NCBI GenBank assembly: GCA_002470135.1
Contig: DKNC01000002.1
Location: 22,214 to 30,900, forward strand
DNA length: 8,687 nt
Direction: 5' to 3'
Source: Actinobacteria bacterium UBA7398
Lineage (GTDB): Bacteria; Actinomycetota; Actinomycetes; Nanopelagicales; Nanopelagicaceae
Shown here one piece after another: positions 1 through 6,723 of the stretch. Under the pieces are notes generated by a model. It searched no databases and was not told where the DNA came from. It saw only the letters and a program-made list of their open reading frames with translations. A program made the position numbers and the translations under genes. Numbering within the stretch: position 1 is the stretch's first letter; every line of letters begins with the position of its first letter.

Positions 1-264
1 TTCAATCCATTTGAATCTCTAGACCAAGCCGGTGTTGGTATTCTGGTTAAGACTGCTACCGATCAAGCTCGTTCGATTCGCGCAGATTTTAAAATTGGAG
101 TTTGCGGCGAACACGGCGGCGATCCATCTAGCATTCACTTCTTCGACAAAATTGGACTTGATTACGTCTCTTGCTCGCCATATCGCGTGCCAGTGGCAAG
201 ACTTGAAAGTGGTAGGGCAGTGCTGCAAGTAGATGGCGTTAATTCAAATTTAACGCTTGGTTAA
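1..264 (+). CDS. ppdK: Pyruvate phosphate dikinase, C-terminal end (partial)
   Basis: The reading frame is open from base 1 and ends in TAA at 262-264, giving the last 87 residues of a protein normally about 880 long; the start lies off the left edge. The visible part is the end of the PEP/pyruvate-binding TIM barrel. It carries FNPFESLDQAGVG (1-13), then GVCGEHGGDPSS (33-44), then GLDYVSCSPYRVPVARL. In this family the cysteine of the CGEHGGDPSS motif (here C35) is the acid/base residue that protonates enolpyruvate, and it is intact. The enzyme interconverts pyruvate, ATP and phosphate with PEP, AMP and pyrophosphate in the cytoplasm. PEP synthase and PTS enzyme I share the barrel, but the CGEHGGDPSS plus SCSP(Y/F)RVPVARL pairing is typical of PPDK. 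The gene is convergent with the ATPase gene to its right, and the two stop codons abut at 264/265. Confidence 0.95.
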   Translation, partial: FNPFESLDQAGVGILVKTATDQARSIRADFKIGVCGEHGGDPSSIHFFDKIGLDYVSCSPYRVPVARLESGRAVLQVDGVNSNLTLG

Positions 265-1032
265 TTATTTAGTTGAGCGTCCAGGTATTGAAGAGATCAA
301 TTTCTTGGTGTATTCCTCTTTTGGATTATTAAAAATTTCTTCGGATTTTCCAGACTCTACAAAGATGCCATCCTTCATTACATAAACGTAGTCAGAGAGA
401 TATCTAATTACTCCTAAGTCATGTGAAACCAACACAATTGATAAACCTTTTTTGATTAGATCATTAAAGAGTCCTAATAGCTGGGCTTGCGCACTTTGAT
501 CGATTGCTGAGGTTGGTTCATCTGCAATCAGAACGCTAGGTTGGGCCGAAAGCGCCCGTGCCACACTAGCTCTTTGACGTTGGCCACCCGATAACTTACT
601 TGGGAATTTCTGCGCATCAAGATTGCTAATGCCCATGCTTTCAAGTAAATCCAGTGCTGCAACACGCGAGGCTTTCTTATCTAAGCCTTGATGTTGTCGA
701 ATCGCTTCAGCTATTGCTTTAACGATTCGCATCCTTGGATTCAAACTTCCATATGGATCTTGAAAAACCATCTGGACTTCTTTGCGGAGGGCTCCTTCAT
801 AGGTGTTCTTACCGTTTTGAATTGGCTTATCCATAAAAGTTACCGAGCCTGATGTAGGAATTTGTAATCCGGAAAGAACTCGAGCAAAAGTGGATTTCCC
901 ACTACCAGATTCACCAACAATTCCAATAGTTTGGCCTTTTGGCAATACAAAATTTACGTGATCAACCGCTTTGATTACATCGCCATAAGAATCAAAAGTT
1001 ACTGACACATCTTTAGCTTCAATAATATTCAA
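265..1032 (-). CDS. Peptide-type ABC importer ATPase, OppF/DppF-like, short form
   Basis: This 255-residue nucleotide-binding subunit of an Opp/Dpp-type importer has all ATPase motifs. Walker A is GESGSGKST (40-48), the Q-loop is FQDPYGSLNPRM (Q91), the signature is LSGGQRQR (147-154), Walker B is VLIADE (167-172, catalytic E172), and the H-loop histidine is H204. It should hydrolyse ATP on the cytoplasmic face as a heterodimer with the ATPase encoded just upstream. The protein ends soon after NPKEEYTKKLISSIP and lacks the roughly 60-70 residue C-terminal domain found on many DppF/OppF proteins. The start codon is TTG, supported by GAGG nine bases upstream; that GAGG lies inside the last codons of the previous gene, whose stop is six bases away, so translation is probably coupled. 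It is the last gene of the transporter unit and ends flush against the convergent dikinase gene. Assignment to the F subunit is by motif style and gene order. Confidence 0.93.
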   Translation of the reverse strand: MNIIEAKDVSVTFDSYGDVIKAVDHVNFVLPKGQTIGIVGESGSGKSTFARVLSGLQIPTSGSVTFMDKPIQNGKNTYEGALRKEVQMVFQDPYGSLNPRMRIVKAIAEAIRQHQGLDKKASRVAALDLLESMGISNLDAQKFPSKLSGGQRQRASVARALSAQPSVLIADEPTSAIDQSAQAQLLGLFNDLIKKGLSIVLVSHDLGVIRYLSDYVYVMKDGIFVESGKSEEIFNNPKEEYTKKLISSIPGRSTK

Positions 1033-1038
1033 GTTGCA

Positions 1039-2025
1039 CTACCTCGCAATTTCGTCATAGCGCAGACAAGAAGTTTGATGGTTTGATCCGATTTCAATTA
1101 GCGGTAAATCTTGTTTTGTCCTGCACTTATCTTTAACAAAATCGCATCGCTCCGAGAATCGGCATCCCTCCGGCCAGCTTCCAACCGATGGGGGTTGGCC
1201 ATTAATAGTTTTTAGTTGGCCCTTGGGTAAAACAAGATCGATTCGAGAATTATAGAGCGCTAGCGTGTAAGGATGTTTTGAAGCTTTTATAGATTTTGAA
1301 GGAATTTTTTCAACAGTTGTGCCGGCGTGCATGATTACGATGTCATCGCAAATTTCATTAATGAGTGGTAAATCGTGCGATACTAAAATAATTGAGGTAT
1401 TAAAATCTTTGCGAATCTGCTTAAGGAGTTCCATAATTTCAGCTTGAACTGTTACATCTAGTCCAGTGGTTGGTTCATCCGCCACAATTAATTGCGGCTG
1501 TTGTGCGATTGCGCATGCAATCATTACCCGCTGCTTCATGCCGCCAGAAAGTTCATGTTGATATTGCTTTAAAACCGTCTCTGGCCGGCGAATTTGCACA
1601 ATATTTAGAAGCTCAAGCGATCGTTTTTCAACGTCGGATTTTGGGAAGTTCTCATCTTGCAAGATAGCTTCCGCAAGTTGGGCACCGATAGTCATTACCG
1701 GGTTTGGACCGGCAAGTGCGCTCTGTGGCACGTAACCAATTCGTTTTCCACGTATGTCATTCCAGACGCTTTGTTTTGCAGTGATCAAATCAATTCCGTC
1801 AAACTTCAATTCACCCGATGCAATATATGCACCGCGGCGGCCCAGAGTTCCTACTAAGGATCGGCACAACATCGTCTTCCCAGAACCAGACTCTCCAATC
1901 AATCCAATTATCTCTCCCGGTTCAATAATCAAAGAAGCGGTATCAACAATAGATAGCCGCCTCGTCTTTGTAACTCTTACATCAATTTTTAAATTCTTAA
2001 TTTCAAGGAGATGGTTACCTAACAT
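1039..2025 (-). CDS. Peptide-type ABC importer ATPase, OppD/DppD-like, with Cys-rich C-terminal domain
   Basis: This 328-residue ATPase is the partner of the shorter one downstream. Motifs in order: Walker A GESGSGKT (44-51), Q-loop glutamine Q101, signature LSGGMKQR (159-166), Walker B LIVADE (179-184, catalytic E184) and H-loop H217. The Q-loop reads PQSALAGPNPVMT instead of the usual QDPxxSLNP. After HPYT (251-254) comes the oligopeptide-transporter C-terminal domain with four cysteines at 288, 294, 301 and 320 (spacing C-x5-C-x6-C-x18-C). In mycobacterial Opp/Dpp ATPases this pattern binds a [4Fe-4S] cluster, so a cluster is likely here too; that is inference. The ATG directly follows the TAA of the upstream permease gene (TAAATG), with GAGG seven bases before it inside that gene's last codons. 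Translational coupling within the operon is therefore expected. Confidence 0.94.
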   Translation of the reverse strand: MLGNHLLEIKNLKIDVRVTKTRRLSIVDTASLIIEPGEIIGLIGESGSGKTMLCRSLVGTLGRRGAYIASGELKFDGIDLITAKQSVWNDIRGKRIGYVPQSALAGPNPVMTIGAQLAEAILQDENFPKSDVEKRSLELLNIVQIRRPETVLKQYQHELSGGMKQRVMIACAIAQQPQLIVADEPTTGLDVTVQAEIMELLKQIRKDFNTSIILVSHDLPLINEICDDIVIMHAGTTVEKIPSKSIKASKHPYTLALYNSRIDLVLPKGQLKTINGQPPSVGSWPEGCRFSERCDFVKDKCRTKQDLPLIEIGSNHQTSCLRYDEIAR

Positions 2026-2865
2026 TTAAATACCTCGATCTCTTCGAGATATACCTTCAACAACAAAAGAAAGTGACACGGCGGACCAACAAAGCGCTAG
2101 TCCAGGAAAAATTACTAACCACCAAGACTGCGCCAAATAAGCGCGTCCATCAGCGATCATCGATCCCCATTCGGCCATAGGCGGTTTAGCTGCTAGTCCT
2201 AAGAAAGAAAGTCCGGAGACAACTACAATTACTAAGATGAAATCACTAAGCGCGTATGCAACTGTTTCAGAAGATACATTTGGCGCAATATGTTTGAGCA
2301 CAATCCGTCGCCGCGAGAAACCGAGTGTTTTAGCGGCTTCGATATAATTCTGCTTGGAAACCACAACTGCTCGCGTTCTAGAAATACGGGCATACCTGGC
2401 CCAGTTTGTGATGGCAAGAATTACCACCACACTTCGCAGTCCAGAACCTAGAAAAGTAAGCATTGCAACTGCGATAATTAAAAGCGGGAACGCATTGATT
2501 CCGTCGATGAGCGAACCGGCAAGACTAAGCACATACTTGTTCTTAGCTAGCCCCAGCAAAATACCAATTACAGTTCCAATGGCTAGCGGGATACTTACCC
2601 CAAGAAAAGCCACCCCCAGGTCGATGCCTACGCTAGAAAAGGTTCTAGTCATAACATCTCTACCCAATTGATCTAAACCAAATGGATGTTGCCAACTTGG
2701 CGGTAAAAATGGATCGCCGATAAATTCATCAGGTTTATACGGACCAAAATTTGGAATAATTATTCCGAGAAGAATCATTGTTCCAAGCATCAACAATCCA
2801 GTAAAAATTCCGAACCCACCAGGCAGTAATAACCATTCTTTAAATTTTGCAAACTTAGCTTTCAT
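2026..2865 (-). CDS. Peptide-type ABC importer permease, OppC/DppC-like
   Basis: This 279-residue integral membrane protein forms half of the translocation pore. The first membrane segment (about 17-38) is followed by an outward loop holding the family motif HPFGLDQLGRD (60-70), which corresponds to the usual HPxGTDxxGRD with leucine in place of threonine. Further membrane segments lie near 82-106, 120-140, 143-155, 208-224 and 247-270. Between segments four and five is the cytoplasmic EAA loop, EAAKTLG (176-182) continuing to KHIAPN (191-196), which docks on the ATPases. The extended N-terminus and HPxGxDxxGRD loop mark it as a C-type subunit rather than B-type. The ATG overlaps the stop of the upstream permease by four bases (ATGA, 2862-2865), and its own TAA abuts the next ATG. 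Both junctions point to one tightly coupled operon. Confidence 0.94.
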   Translation of the reverse strand: MKAKFAKFKEWLLLPGGFGIFTGLLMLGTMILLGIIIPNFGPYKPDEFIGDPFLPPSWQHPFGLDQLGRDVMTRTFSSVGIDLGVAFLGVSIPLAIGTVIGILLGLAKNKYVLSLAGSLIDGINAFPLLIIAVAMLTFLGSGLRSVVVILAITNWARYARISRTRAVVVSKQNYIEAAKTLGFSRRRIVLKHIAPNVSSETVAYALSDFILVIVVVSGLSFLGLAAKPPMAEWGSMIADGRAYLAQSWWLVIFPGLALCWSAVSLSFVVEGISRRDRGI

Positions 2866-3806
2866 ATTTTAACCCGACGATCTAACAAGTATGCGATTAC
2901 ATCTCCAATAAAGCTTAAGAAAACTGTAATTACGCCAAATATTAATAATATTCCTTGCACAACTGGATAGTCACTGGTCAACACTGCATTGACCATCTCA
3001 CGACCAATTCCCGGAAGTGTAAAAATTGTTTCTAAAATAACAGTTGCGCCAAGCATTGTGCCCATCATGTAGGAGAGCAGAACCACAGTTGGCGCCATTG
3101 AAGGCTTCAAAATATAGAACCAGAAGAAACGACGACGGCCAACACCACGAATAATTCCAGTCTCAACAAACTCTTCTTCTTTTGTTTCTACAACCGAGCT
3201 AAAAATAACTCTTGAAACTACCGAAGTCATAATTAAAGTATTAACCACGACTGGCAACCACAAGTATTTTAGATTTTGTGGGAATTCAGGTTCGTATCCA
3301 AAAACTGGCGACCAATTCACCCGAACTGTGAAAATTAAAATACCAACCATTGCGATAAAAAAATTGGGGGTTGCGAGGATAACGGCAGTAATGCCTCGAA
3401 ATGTATAAACAATTGGCGCTTTACCGGACCATGCAATTGAAGTTCCGATTGGGATTGAGAGAATTACGGCGAAAAAAGTCGAAAATAAAATTAAATAAAT
3501 TGTAAGTGGGAGCGTGGAACCGATAATGTCAATAACGGTCCGTCCAGTTTGAAGTGAAGTACCCAGATTCCCATGTAAAAGATCAATTACGTATCTAGAG
3601 AATTGCTGAACGATGCTGCCATCTAAATTAAGTTGTTTTCTAAGCTCGGCAATGGCTTCTTCCTCAACGCCACCTAATCGGGCTGAGGCTGGATCACCAG
3701 GAATGATTCGCATAATTGCGAAGGAAATAACCATAACCCAGAAACCAACTGATAGCGCTCTACCTAATCTACCAAGAATTGTGCGGGCGATCTGATTTTT
3801 CAACAA
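2862..3806 (-). CDS. Peptide-type ABC importer permease, OppB/DppB-like
   Basis: This 314-residue permease is the B-type partner. It shows a first membrane segment (about 13-34), then IPGDPA (35-40), a long outward loop with NLGTS (80-84), and further membrane segments near 100-125, 140-162, 181-205, 238-260 and 283-305. The cytoplasmic coupling loop around 209-226 reads EEEFVETGIIRGVGRRR, so the canonical EAA triplet is ETG; the conserved glycine and following basic residues remain. FTLPGIGRE (262-270) and DYPVVQGILL (279-288) are strong B-subunit signatures. The chosen TTG start is preceded by AGGGG 11 bases upstream, and an in-frame stop lies 27 bases upstream, so little extension is possible; a second TTG follows directly. 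The gene follows the binding-protein gene across a 157-base hairpin-rich gap, which could lower permease expression relative to the binding protein. Confidence 0.93.
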   Translation of the reverse strand: MLKNQIARTILGRLGRALSVGFWVMVISFAIMRIIPGDPASARLGGVEEEAIAELRKQLNLDGSIVQQFSRYVIDLLHGNLGTSLQTGRTVIDIIGSTLPLTIYLILFSTFFAVILSIPIGTSIAWSGKAPIVYTFRGITAVILATPNFFIAMVGILIFTVRVNWSPVFGYEPEFPQNLKYLWLPVVVNTLIMTSVVSRVIFSSVVETKEEEFVETGIIRGVGRRRFFWFYILKPSMAPTVVLLSYMMGTMLGATVILETIFTLPGIGREMVNAVLTSDYPVVQGILLIFGVITVFLSFIGDVIAYLLDRRVKI

Positions 3807-3828
3807 ACGAACACAATCCCCTTCGCTA

Positions 3829-3851
3829 ATTAATAAAATTTACTTATTAAT
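3829..3851 (-). repeat. A/T-only inverted repeat just upstream of the OppB-like ribosome site
   Basis: ATTAATAA (3829-3836) and TTATTAAT (3844-3851) are perfect inverted repeats of 8 bp around a 7-base loop. They lie between the 15-bp hairpin and the AGGGG ribosome site of the downstream permease. All pairs are A-T, so as RNA the stem would be weak. The same stretch could instead supply an A/T-rich promoter core. A candidate is TTGTTA in the right arm of the large hairpin, 18 bases, then TAAATT; each hexamer is only a partial match. Confidence 0.3.
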
Positions 3852-3857
3852 CAGAAA

Positions 3858-3893
3858 AGTTAACAAGGTAATTTCGCGATTACCTTGTTAACT
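3858..3893 (-). terminator. Perfect 15-bp hairpin after the binding-protein gene (terminator or attenuator candidate)
   Basis: AGTTAACAAGGTAAT (3858-3872) and ATTACCTTGTTAACT (3879-3893) form a perfect 15-bp stem with a 6-base loop. On the - strand the stem is followed by TTTCTGATT, a short imperfect U-tract. It lies between the solute-binding protein and the permease genes, where partial termination or protection of mRNA 3' ends is commonly used to make more binding protein than pore. Only about a third of the pairs are G-C and the U-tract is short, so read-through or a pure stabilising role is as likely as full termination. The perfect arms also leave open a DNA-binding palindrome. Confidence 0.5.
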
Positions 3894-3963
3894 CTCCTTC
3901 AATCTAGATAAGTGCTTTCGCGCTCAACTAGCCCTCGATTTCAGAAAAATTTTGGCTAGAAAA

Positions 3964-5574
3964 TTAATCTGTAGGTAAAGCAGGATTAGTTCCAATAACA
4001 AATTGCAACTGTCCTGGCATTAGTGCTTGTACTAGTCCGGCACCGATAGTGCTGCCAGATAGATAGAAGCGAGTTCCGACTGGGATAAATGCTGAAAGAT
4101 CCCAAGCAATTTTTTCAACCTGAGCGAGTTTGTCTTTAATGACAACAGCGCTGGTGGCTGAACCGGCTTCATCAAGAAGCTTCTTGGTATCAGCAAGAGT
4201 TGCATCTGCAATGTTTGCGTTTGCAGCCCATACGCCACCTGGGTAGAACCAGTTGCTTAGTTGCAGAATTGGGGTGGCTGCGTTGTTACCGAACCACATA
4301 GCTTCCCATTCGCGCTTGTTGATCACTGCAGAAATGTTTGTATCTGGAGTAACCATATCGATGGTTACATCGATACCAACAACAGCGAGGTTAGCCTTGA
4401 TGATAGAAACTGCATCCTGCCAAAGTACGCGGTTTGGCACATGGAGATAAAGTTTAAATCCATTTGCGTAACCAGCTTCTTTTAGCAACTTACGTGCAGC
4501 AGCAGTATCGCGTGCGCCACTCTTTGGAACAGAGCAGAGGTAGTAAGGGTTATTGGTGTTGAACTGCATACCGCAGTTAGGTCCAGATAGCCCATTAAAT
4601 GCAATTCGCATTATTGATGCGCGGTCGATTGCAAGCGAAATTGCTTGACGAACGCGAGCATCTTTTAGAGCCTTATTTGGCTGACCAACACCCATGTTGA
4701 AAGCGATCATGAATGTGCCAGAGTCTTTAGCGGCAGCTACACGATACTTAGTCTTATCAAACTTTGTCTGTGCCGCAGCTAATGGAAGTTCCATTACATA
4801 GTCAACGGTGCCAGCTTGAAAAGCTGCAAGACGAGTATTTGCATCAGGGATAGTTACAACACGAATTTCCTTAGTTACTGGCTTTGCCCAGTAATTTGGA
4901 TTTGCTTCAGCTACGAATAAATCAGTTCCTGGAGTAAATGTCTTGACCTTCATTGGGCCAGCACTTACTGGGTTTTTGAAGTATGCAGCAGCTTTTGCAG
5001 GTGTATCAGTTTTTGATGCTGGGTGAATTCCCAAGAATTGTTGTGCAAGCGCAAAGTGGAAATCAGTATAAGGAGACTTAAGCGTCCACACTAATGTGTG
5101 AGCATCTTTTGCAACTACTTTTTCTACCTTTGCGATATATGAAGCAGAAGACTTCGAAGCTACCCATCGAGCAAATGCGTTTACCACATCATCTGCAACT
5201 AGTGCAGTTCCATCTGAGTAGTTAATGGTTCTAATAGTTTGGGTAACAGTTAGAAAATCAGAAGAAATTGTTTCTGTTACAACCAAATCTCGTGCTGGAA
5301 ATCCAGCAGCATTAAAGCGATAAAGCTGTCCTTGGACAATTGTCGCCATTTGACTTTCGGTGTAGCCGCCAACTGGAGTGACTGCATCAAGTGAGCCAAC
5401 TCGGTGCAATGCGGCATAGGTAACTGAATCACAGTCAGCTGTTTTTGCTACTGTTTTTAGATTACAGTTTTTACCTGTTGCAGCGTTTGCGGATTGAAGT
5501 CCGACGAAGCCGGTAAGGGCAAGAGCGAGGGTTGCTCCAATCGCAATCATTTTATTTTTGCGATTAATTAACAT
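3964..5574 (-). CDS. Extracellular solute-binding protein, family 5 (peptide/dipeptide type)
   Basis: This 536-residue protein is the substrate-capture subunit for the importer encoded downstream. Residues 1-31 are a Sec signal peptide: basic start (NRKNK), hydrophobic core, and an A-x-A site (A29-N30-A31) with cleavage expected before A32. There is no lipobox cysteine; the place where one could sit reads LTGF (20-23). The mature part has the SBP_bac_5 layout, with SAGPMKV (204-210), NPNYWAKPV (225-233), and the family signature around AFNMGVGQPN (291-300) and ARVRQAISLAIDR (306-318). Two cysteine pairs, C37/C48 and C334/C347, are placed to form disulfides, the latter in the usual SBP_bac_5 position. 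Family 5 proteins bind peptides, but also opines, nickel chelates and sugars, so the ligand is open. The ATG has GGAAAGG ending six bases upstream. It follows the dehydrogenase gene by 102 bases and precedes the permease by 157. Confidence 0.93.
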   Translation of the reverse strand: MLINRKNKMIAIGATLALALTGFVGLQSANAATGKNCNLKTVAKTADCDSVTYAALHRVGSLDAVTPVGGYTESQMATIVQGQLYRFNAAGFPARDLVVTETISSDFLTVTQTIRTINYSDGTALVADDVVNAFARWVASKSSASYIAKVEKVVAKDAHTLVWTLKSPYTDFHFALAQQFLGIHPASKTDTPAKAAAYFKNPVSAGPMKVKTFTPGTDLFVAEANPNYWAKPVTKEIRVVTIPDANTRLAAFQAGTVDYVMELPLAAAQTKFDKTKYRVAAAKDSGTFMIAFNMGVGQPNKALKDARVRQAISLAIDRASIMRIAFNGLSGPNCGMQFNTNNPYYLCSVPKSGARDTAAARKLLKEAGYANGFKLYLHVPNRVLWQDAVSIIKANLAVVGIDVTIDMVTPDTNISAVINKREWEAMWFGNNAATPILQLSNWFYPGGVWAANANIADATLADTKKLLDEAGSATSAVVIKDKLAQVEKIAWDLSAFIPVGTRFYLSGSTIGAGLVQALMPGQLQFVIGTNPALPTD

Positions 5575-5603
5575 TTACTGCCTTTCCTAGGGTAAGACCG
5601 CCC

Positions 5604-5624
5604 CGGTTAATGGTTAACGGTTTA
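5604..5624. promoter_or_regulatory. Three tandem heptamers upstream of the binding-protein gene (operator candidate)
   Basis: On the + strand the heptamers CGGTTAA (5604-5610), TGGTTAA (5611-5617) and CGGTTTA (5618-5624) follow one another with an exact 7-base period, consensus YGGTTWA. The middle junction contains GTTAAC. They lie 30 to 50 bases upstream of the ATG and would cover roughly +1 to +20 of the transcript predicted from the promoter candidate at 5629-5657, a plausible repressor position. No regulator gene is present in the window, and the function is inferred from spacing alone. Confidence 0.35.
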
Positions 5625-5628
5625 CAGA

Positions 5629-5657
5629 AGGCTAGGGCAAGCACTCGCCTGGAACAA
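5629..5657 (-). promoter_or_regulatory. Weak promoter candidate for the binding-protein gene
   Basis: On the - strand TTGTTC (5652-5657) and TAGCCT (5629-5634) are separated by 17 bases. The -35 matches only its first three positions, and the -10 keeps the TAnnnT pattern common in actinobacteria. The start of transcription would fall near 5622-5624, leaving a leader of about 45-50 bases that includes GGAAAGG. It was chosen as the best fit in a 102-base gap and is not a strong match. Confidence 0.25.
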
Positions 5658-5676
5658 GAGGCTTGCGGGGTTATTA

Positions 5677-6723
5677 TTAGGAAATTTTTCGCAAATTGAG
5701 CGGGTCAACCCCATACTTTTCAGCAATTTCGAGGATATTTTCGCGGACCCCAGAACTAACCGAAATCCCAGCTACCTCTCTATCCAGCTTTGTTTTATAT
5801 TCGAATTCACCAGGCAAGAGCACTCGATCAGGCTCCCCGGCGTTATGCATGATGGCCTCAAATTGAGAAGCGACCGATCTAAAAAGTTCAGGAGTGGCAT
5901 AACGCGATATATCTACCGCCATGAATATGGTGCCATTTCCAAAACCGCTATCCGAGATCGCAGCTGGCATATTTCCAGAGAGAATTCCGGCCGCTAAATC
6001 GATGAGGACTGAAAGCCCAGAACCCTTATGACCACCGAACGCTAAGAGCGATCCACCATCTGCCAAATCTGCTGCGTTAGTTGTTGGCTGACCATTCTTA
6101 TCTATTAGAGATCCGGGCTCAATACTTTCACCGCTCATTCCGGCAAGAATAATTTTTCCAGCTGCAACAACCGCGGTTGAAAAATCTAAAACATAATTGT
6201 AATTATCAGCACCAGGTATCGACCATGCATATGGGTTAGTTCCGAGAACTCGTTTCACACCACCAAATGGTGCAACAATCGGCCCACCAGTATTACAAAA
6301 TGCAATTCCCATCATTCCGGCTTGCGAAATTAAATCTACATATTCACCTAACCGGCCTACATGATTTGTTCGACTTAAGACAACCGTCGCGGTTCCATAT
6401 TTTCGTGCCGACGCGATAACAGTTTCAGTTGCAAGATAAGAAGCGCTCTGCCCCCAACCCCAACCACCATCAATTAGGGATGTGGCTTCTTTACTCCATT
6501 CTACTTTTGGGTACGCGTTCGGAATTAAATTTCCGGATTCAACCCAACCGGAATATTCCATCAACCTAATGATTCCGTGCGAGTCATGGCCAACTAGATT
6601 AGAGAGCACAAGTGATTTAGAAACCGCGTTCGCTAATTCAAGTGGTGCGCCCATTCCGCAAATAACTTTGGTGCCAATTTCTACCAAAGTTGCTGCTGAA
6701 TAAGTTGTTTCTGCGTTAGACAA
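5677..6723 (-). CDS. Ldh_2-family NAD(P)-dependent dehydrogenase (malate/L-lactate/ureidoglycolate type)
   Basis: The family oxidises 2-hydroxy acids or reduces 2-oxo acids or cyclic imines with NAD(P), including malate, L-lactate, ureidoglycolate, sulfolactate, diketogulonate and piperideine-carboxylate enzymes. Numbering from the upstream TTG at 6735, it has GHDSHGIIR (49-57) with the active-site Ser-His pair, SRTNHVGRLG (121-130) with catalytic-type H125, GTNPYAWSIP (165-174), DFSTAVVAAGKI (184-195), GGHKGSGLS (234-242) and the C-terminal DRVLLPGE (313-320). All usual motifs are present, so it is probably active; substrate is not predictable. Two TTG starts are possible. I prefer 6723 (348 residues), which has GAGG six bases upstream; 6735 gives 352 residues with a poorer ribosome site. 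Either start overlaps the upstream hydratase gene (8 or 20 bases), implying coupled translation. A 102-base regulatory gap and the binding-protein gene follow. Confidence 0.92.
   Translation of the reverse strand: MSNAETTYSAATLVEIGTKVICGMGAPLELANAVSKSLVLSNLVGHDSHGIIRLMEYSGWVESGNLIPNAYPKVEWSKEATSLIDGGWGWGQSASYLATETVIASARKYGTATVVLSRTNHVGRLGEYVDLISQAGMMGIAFCNTGGPIVAPFGGVKRVLGTNPYAWSIPGADNYNYVLDFSTAVVAAGKIILAGMSGESIEPGSLIDKNGQPTTNAADLADGGSLLAFGGHKGSGLSVLIDLAAGILSGNMPAAISDSGFGNGTIFMAVDISRYATPELFRSVASQFEAIMHNAGEPDRVLLPGEFEYKTKLDREVAGISVSSGVRENILEIAEKYGVDPLNLRKIS

Noticed and set aside
19..228. Open frame of 69 codons on the - strand opposite the dikinase end
   Set aside because: The + strand frame here matches PPDK motifs residue by residue; the antisense frame has no recognisable content.
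265..300. Recent frameshift or truncation of the F-type ATPase
   Set aside because: The stop abuts the dikinase stop and the sequence beyond is dikinase coding, with no lost C-terminal domain visible in any - strand frame; shorter F-type subunits exist in the family.
287..306. ATTGA-AGAGA-TCAAT followed by TTCTT as a terminator for the dikinase gene
   Set aside because: The stem is only 5 bp with one G-C pair and the T-tract is broken, so it would not terminate reliably.
1754..2029. Open frame of 91 codons on the + strand
   Set aside because: It lies wholly antisense to the D-type ATPase, whose Walker A and flanking motifs are intact.
2354..2671. Open frame of 105 codons on the + strand
   Set aside because: It is antisense to the C-type permease across its conserved membrane and EAA regions and lacks a ribosome site or family motifs.
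3894..3900. GAAGGAG on the - strand as a ribosome site for a leader peptide
   Set aside because: No start codon lies within a usable distance downstream; the sequence runs straight into the 15-bp hairpin.
5637..5666. GCAAGC/GCTTGC inverted repeat as a terminator after the dehydrogenase
   Set aside because: The stem is 6 bp with an 18-base loop and no U-tract on the - strand; only a weak leader structure is supported.
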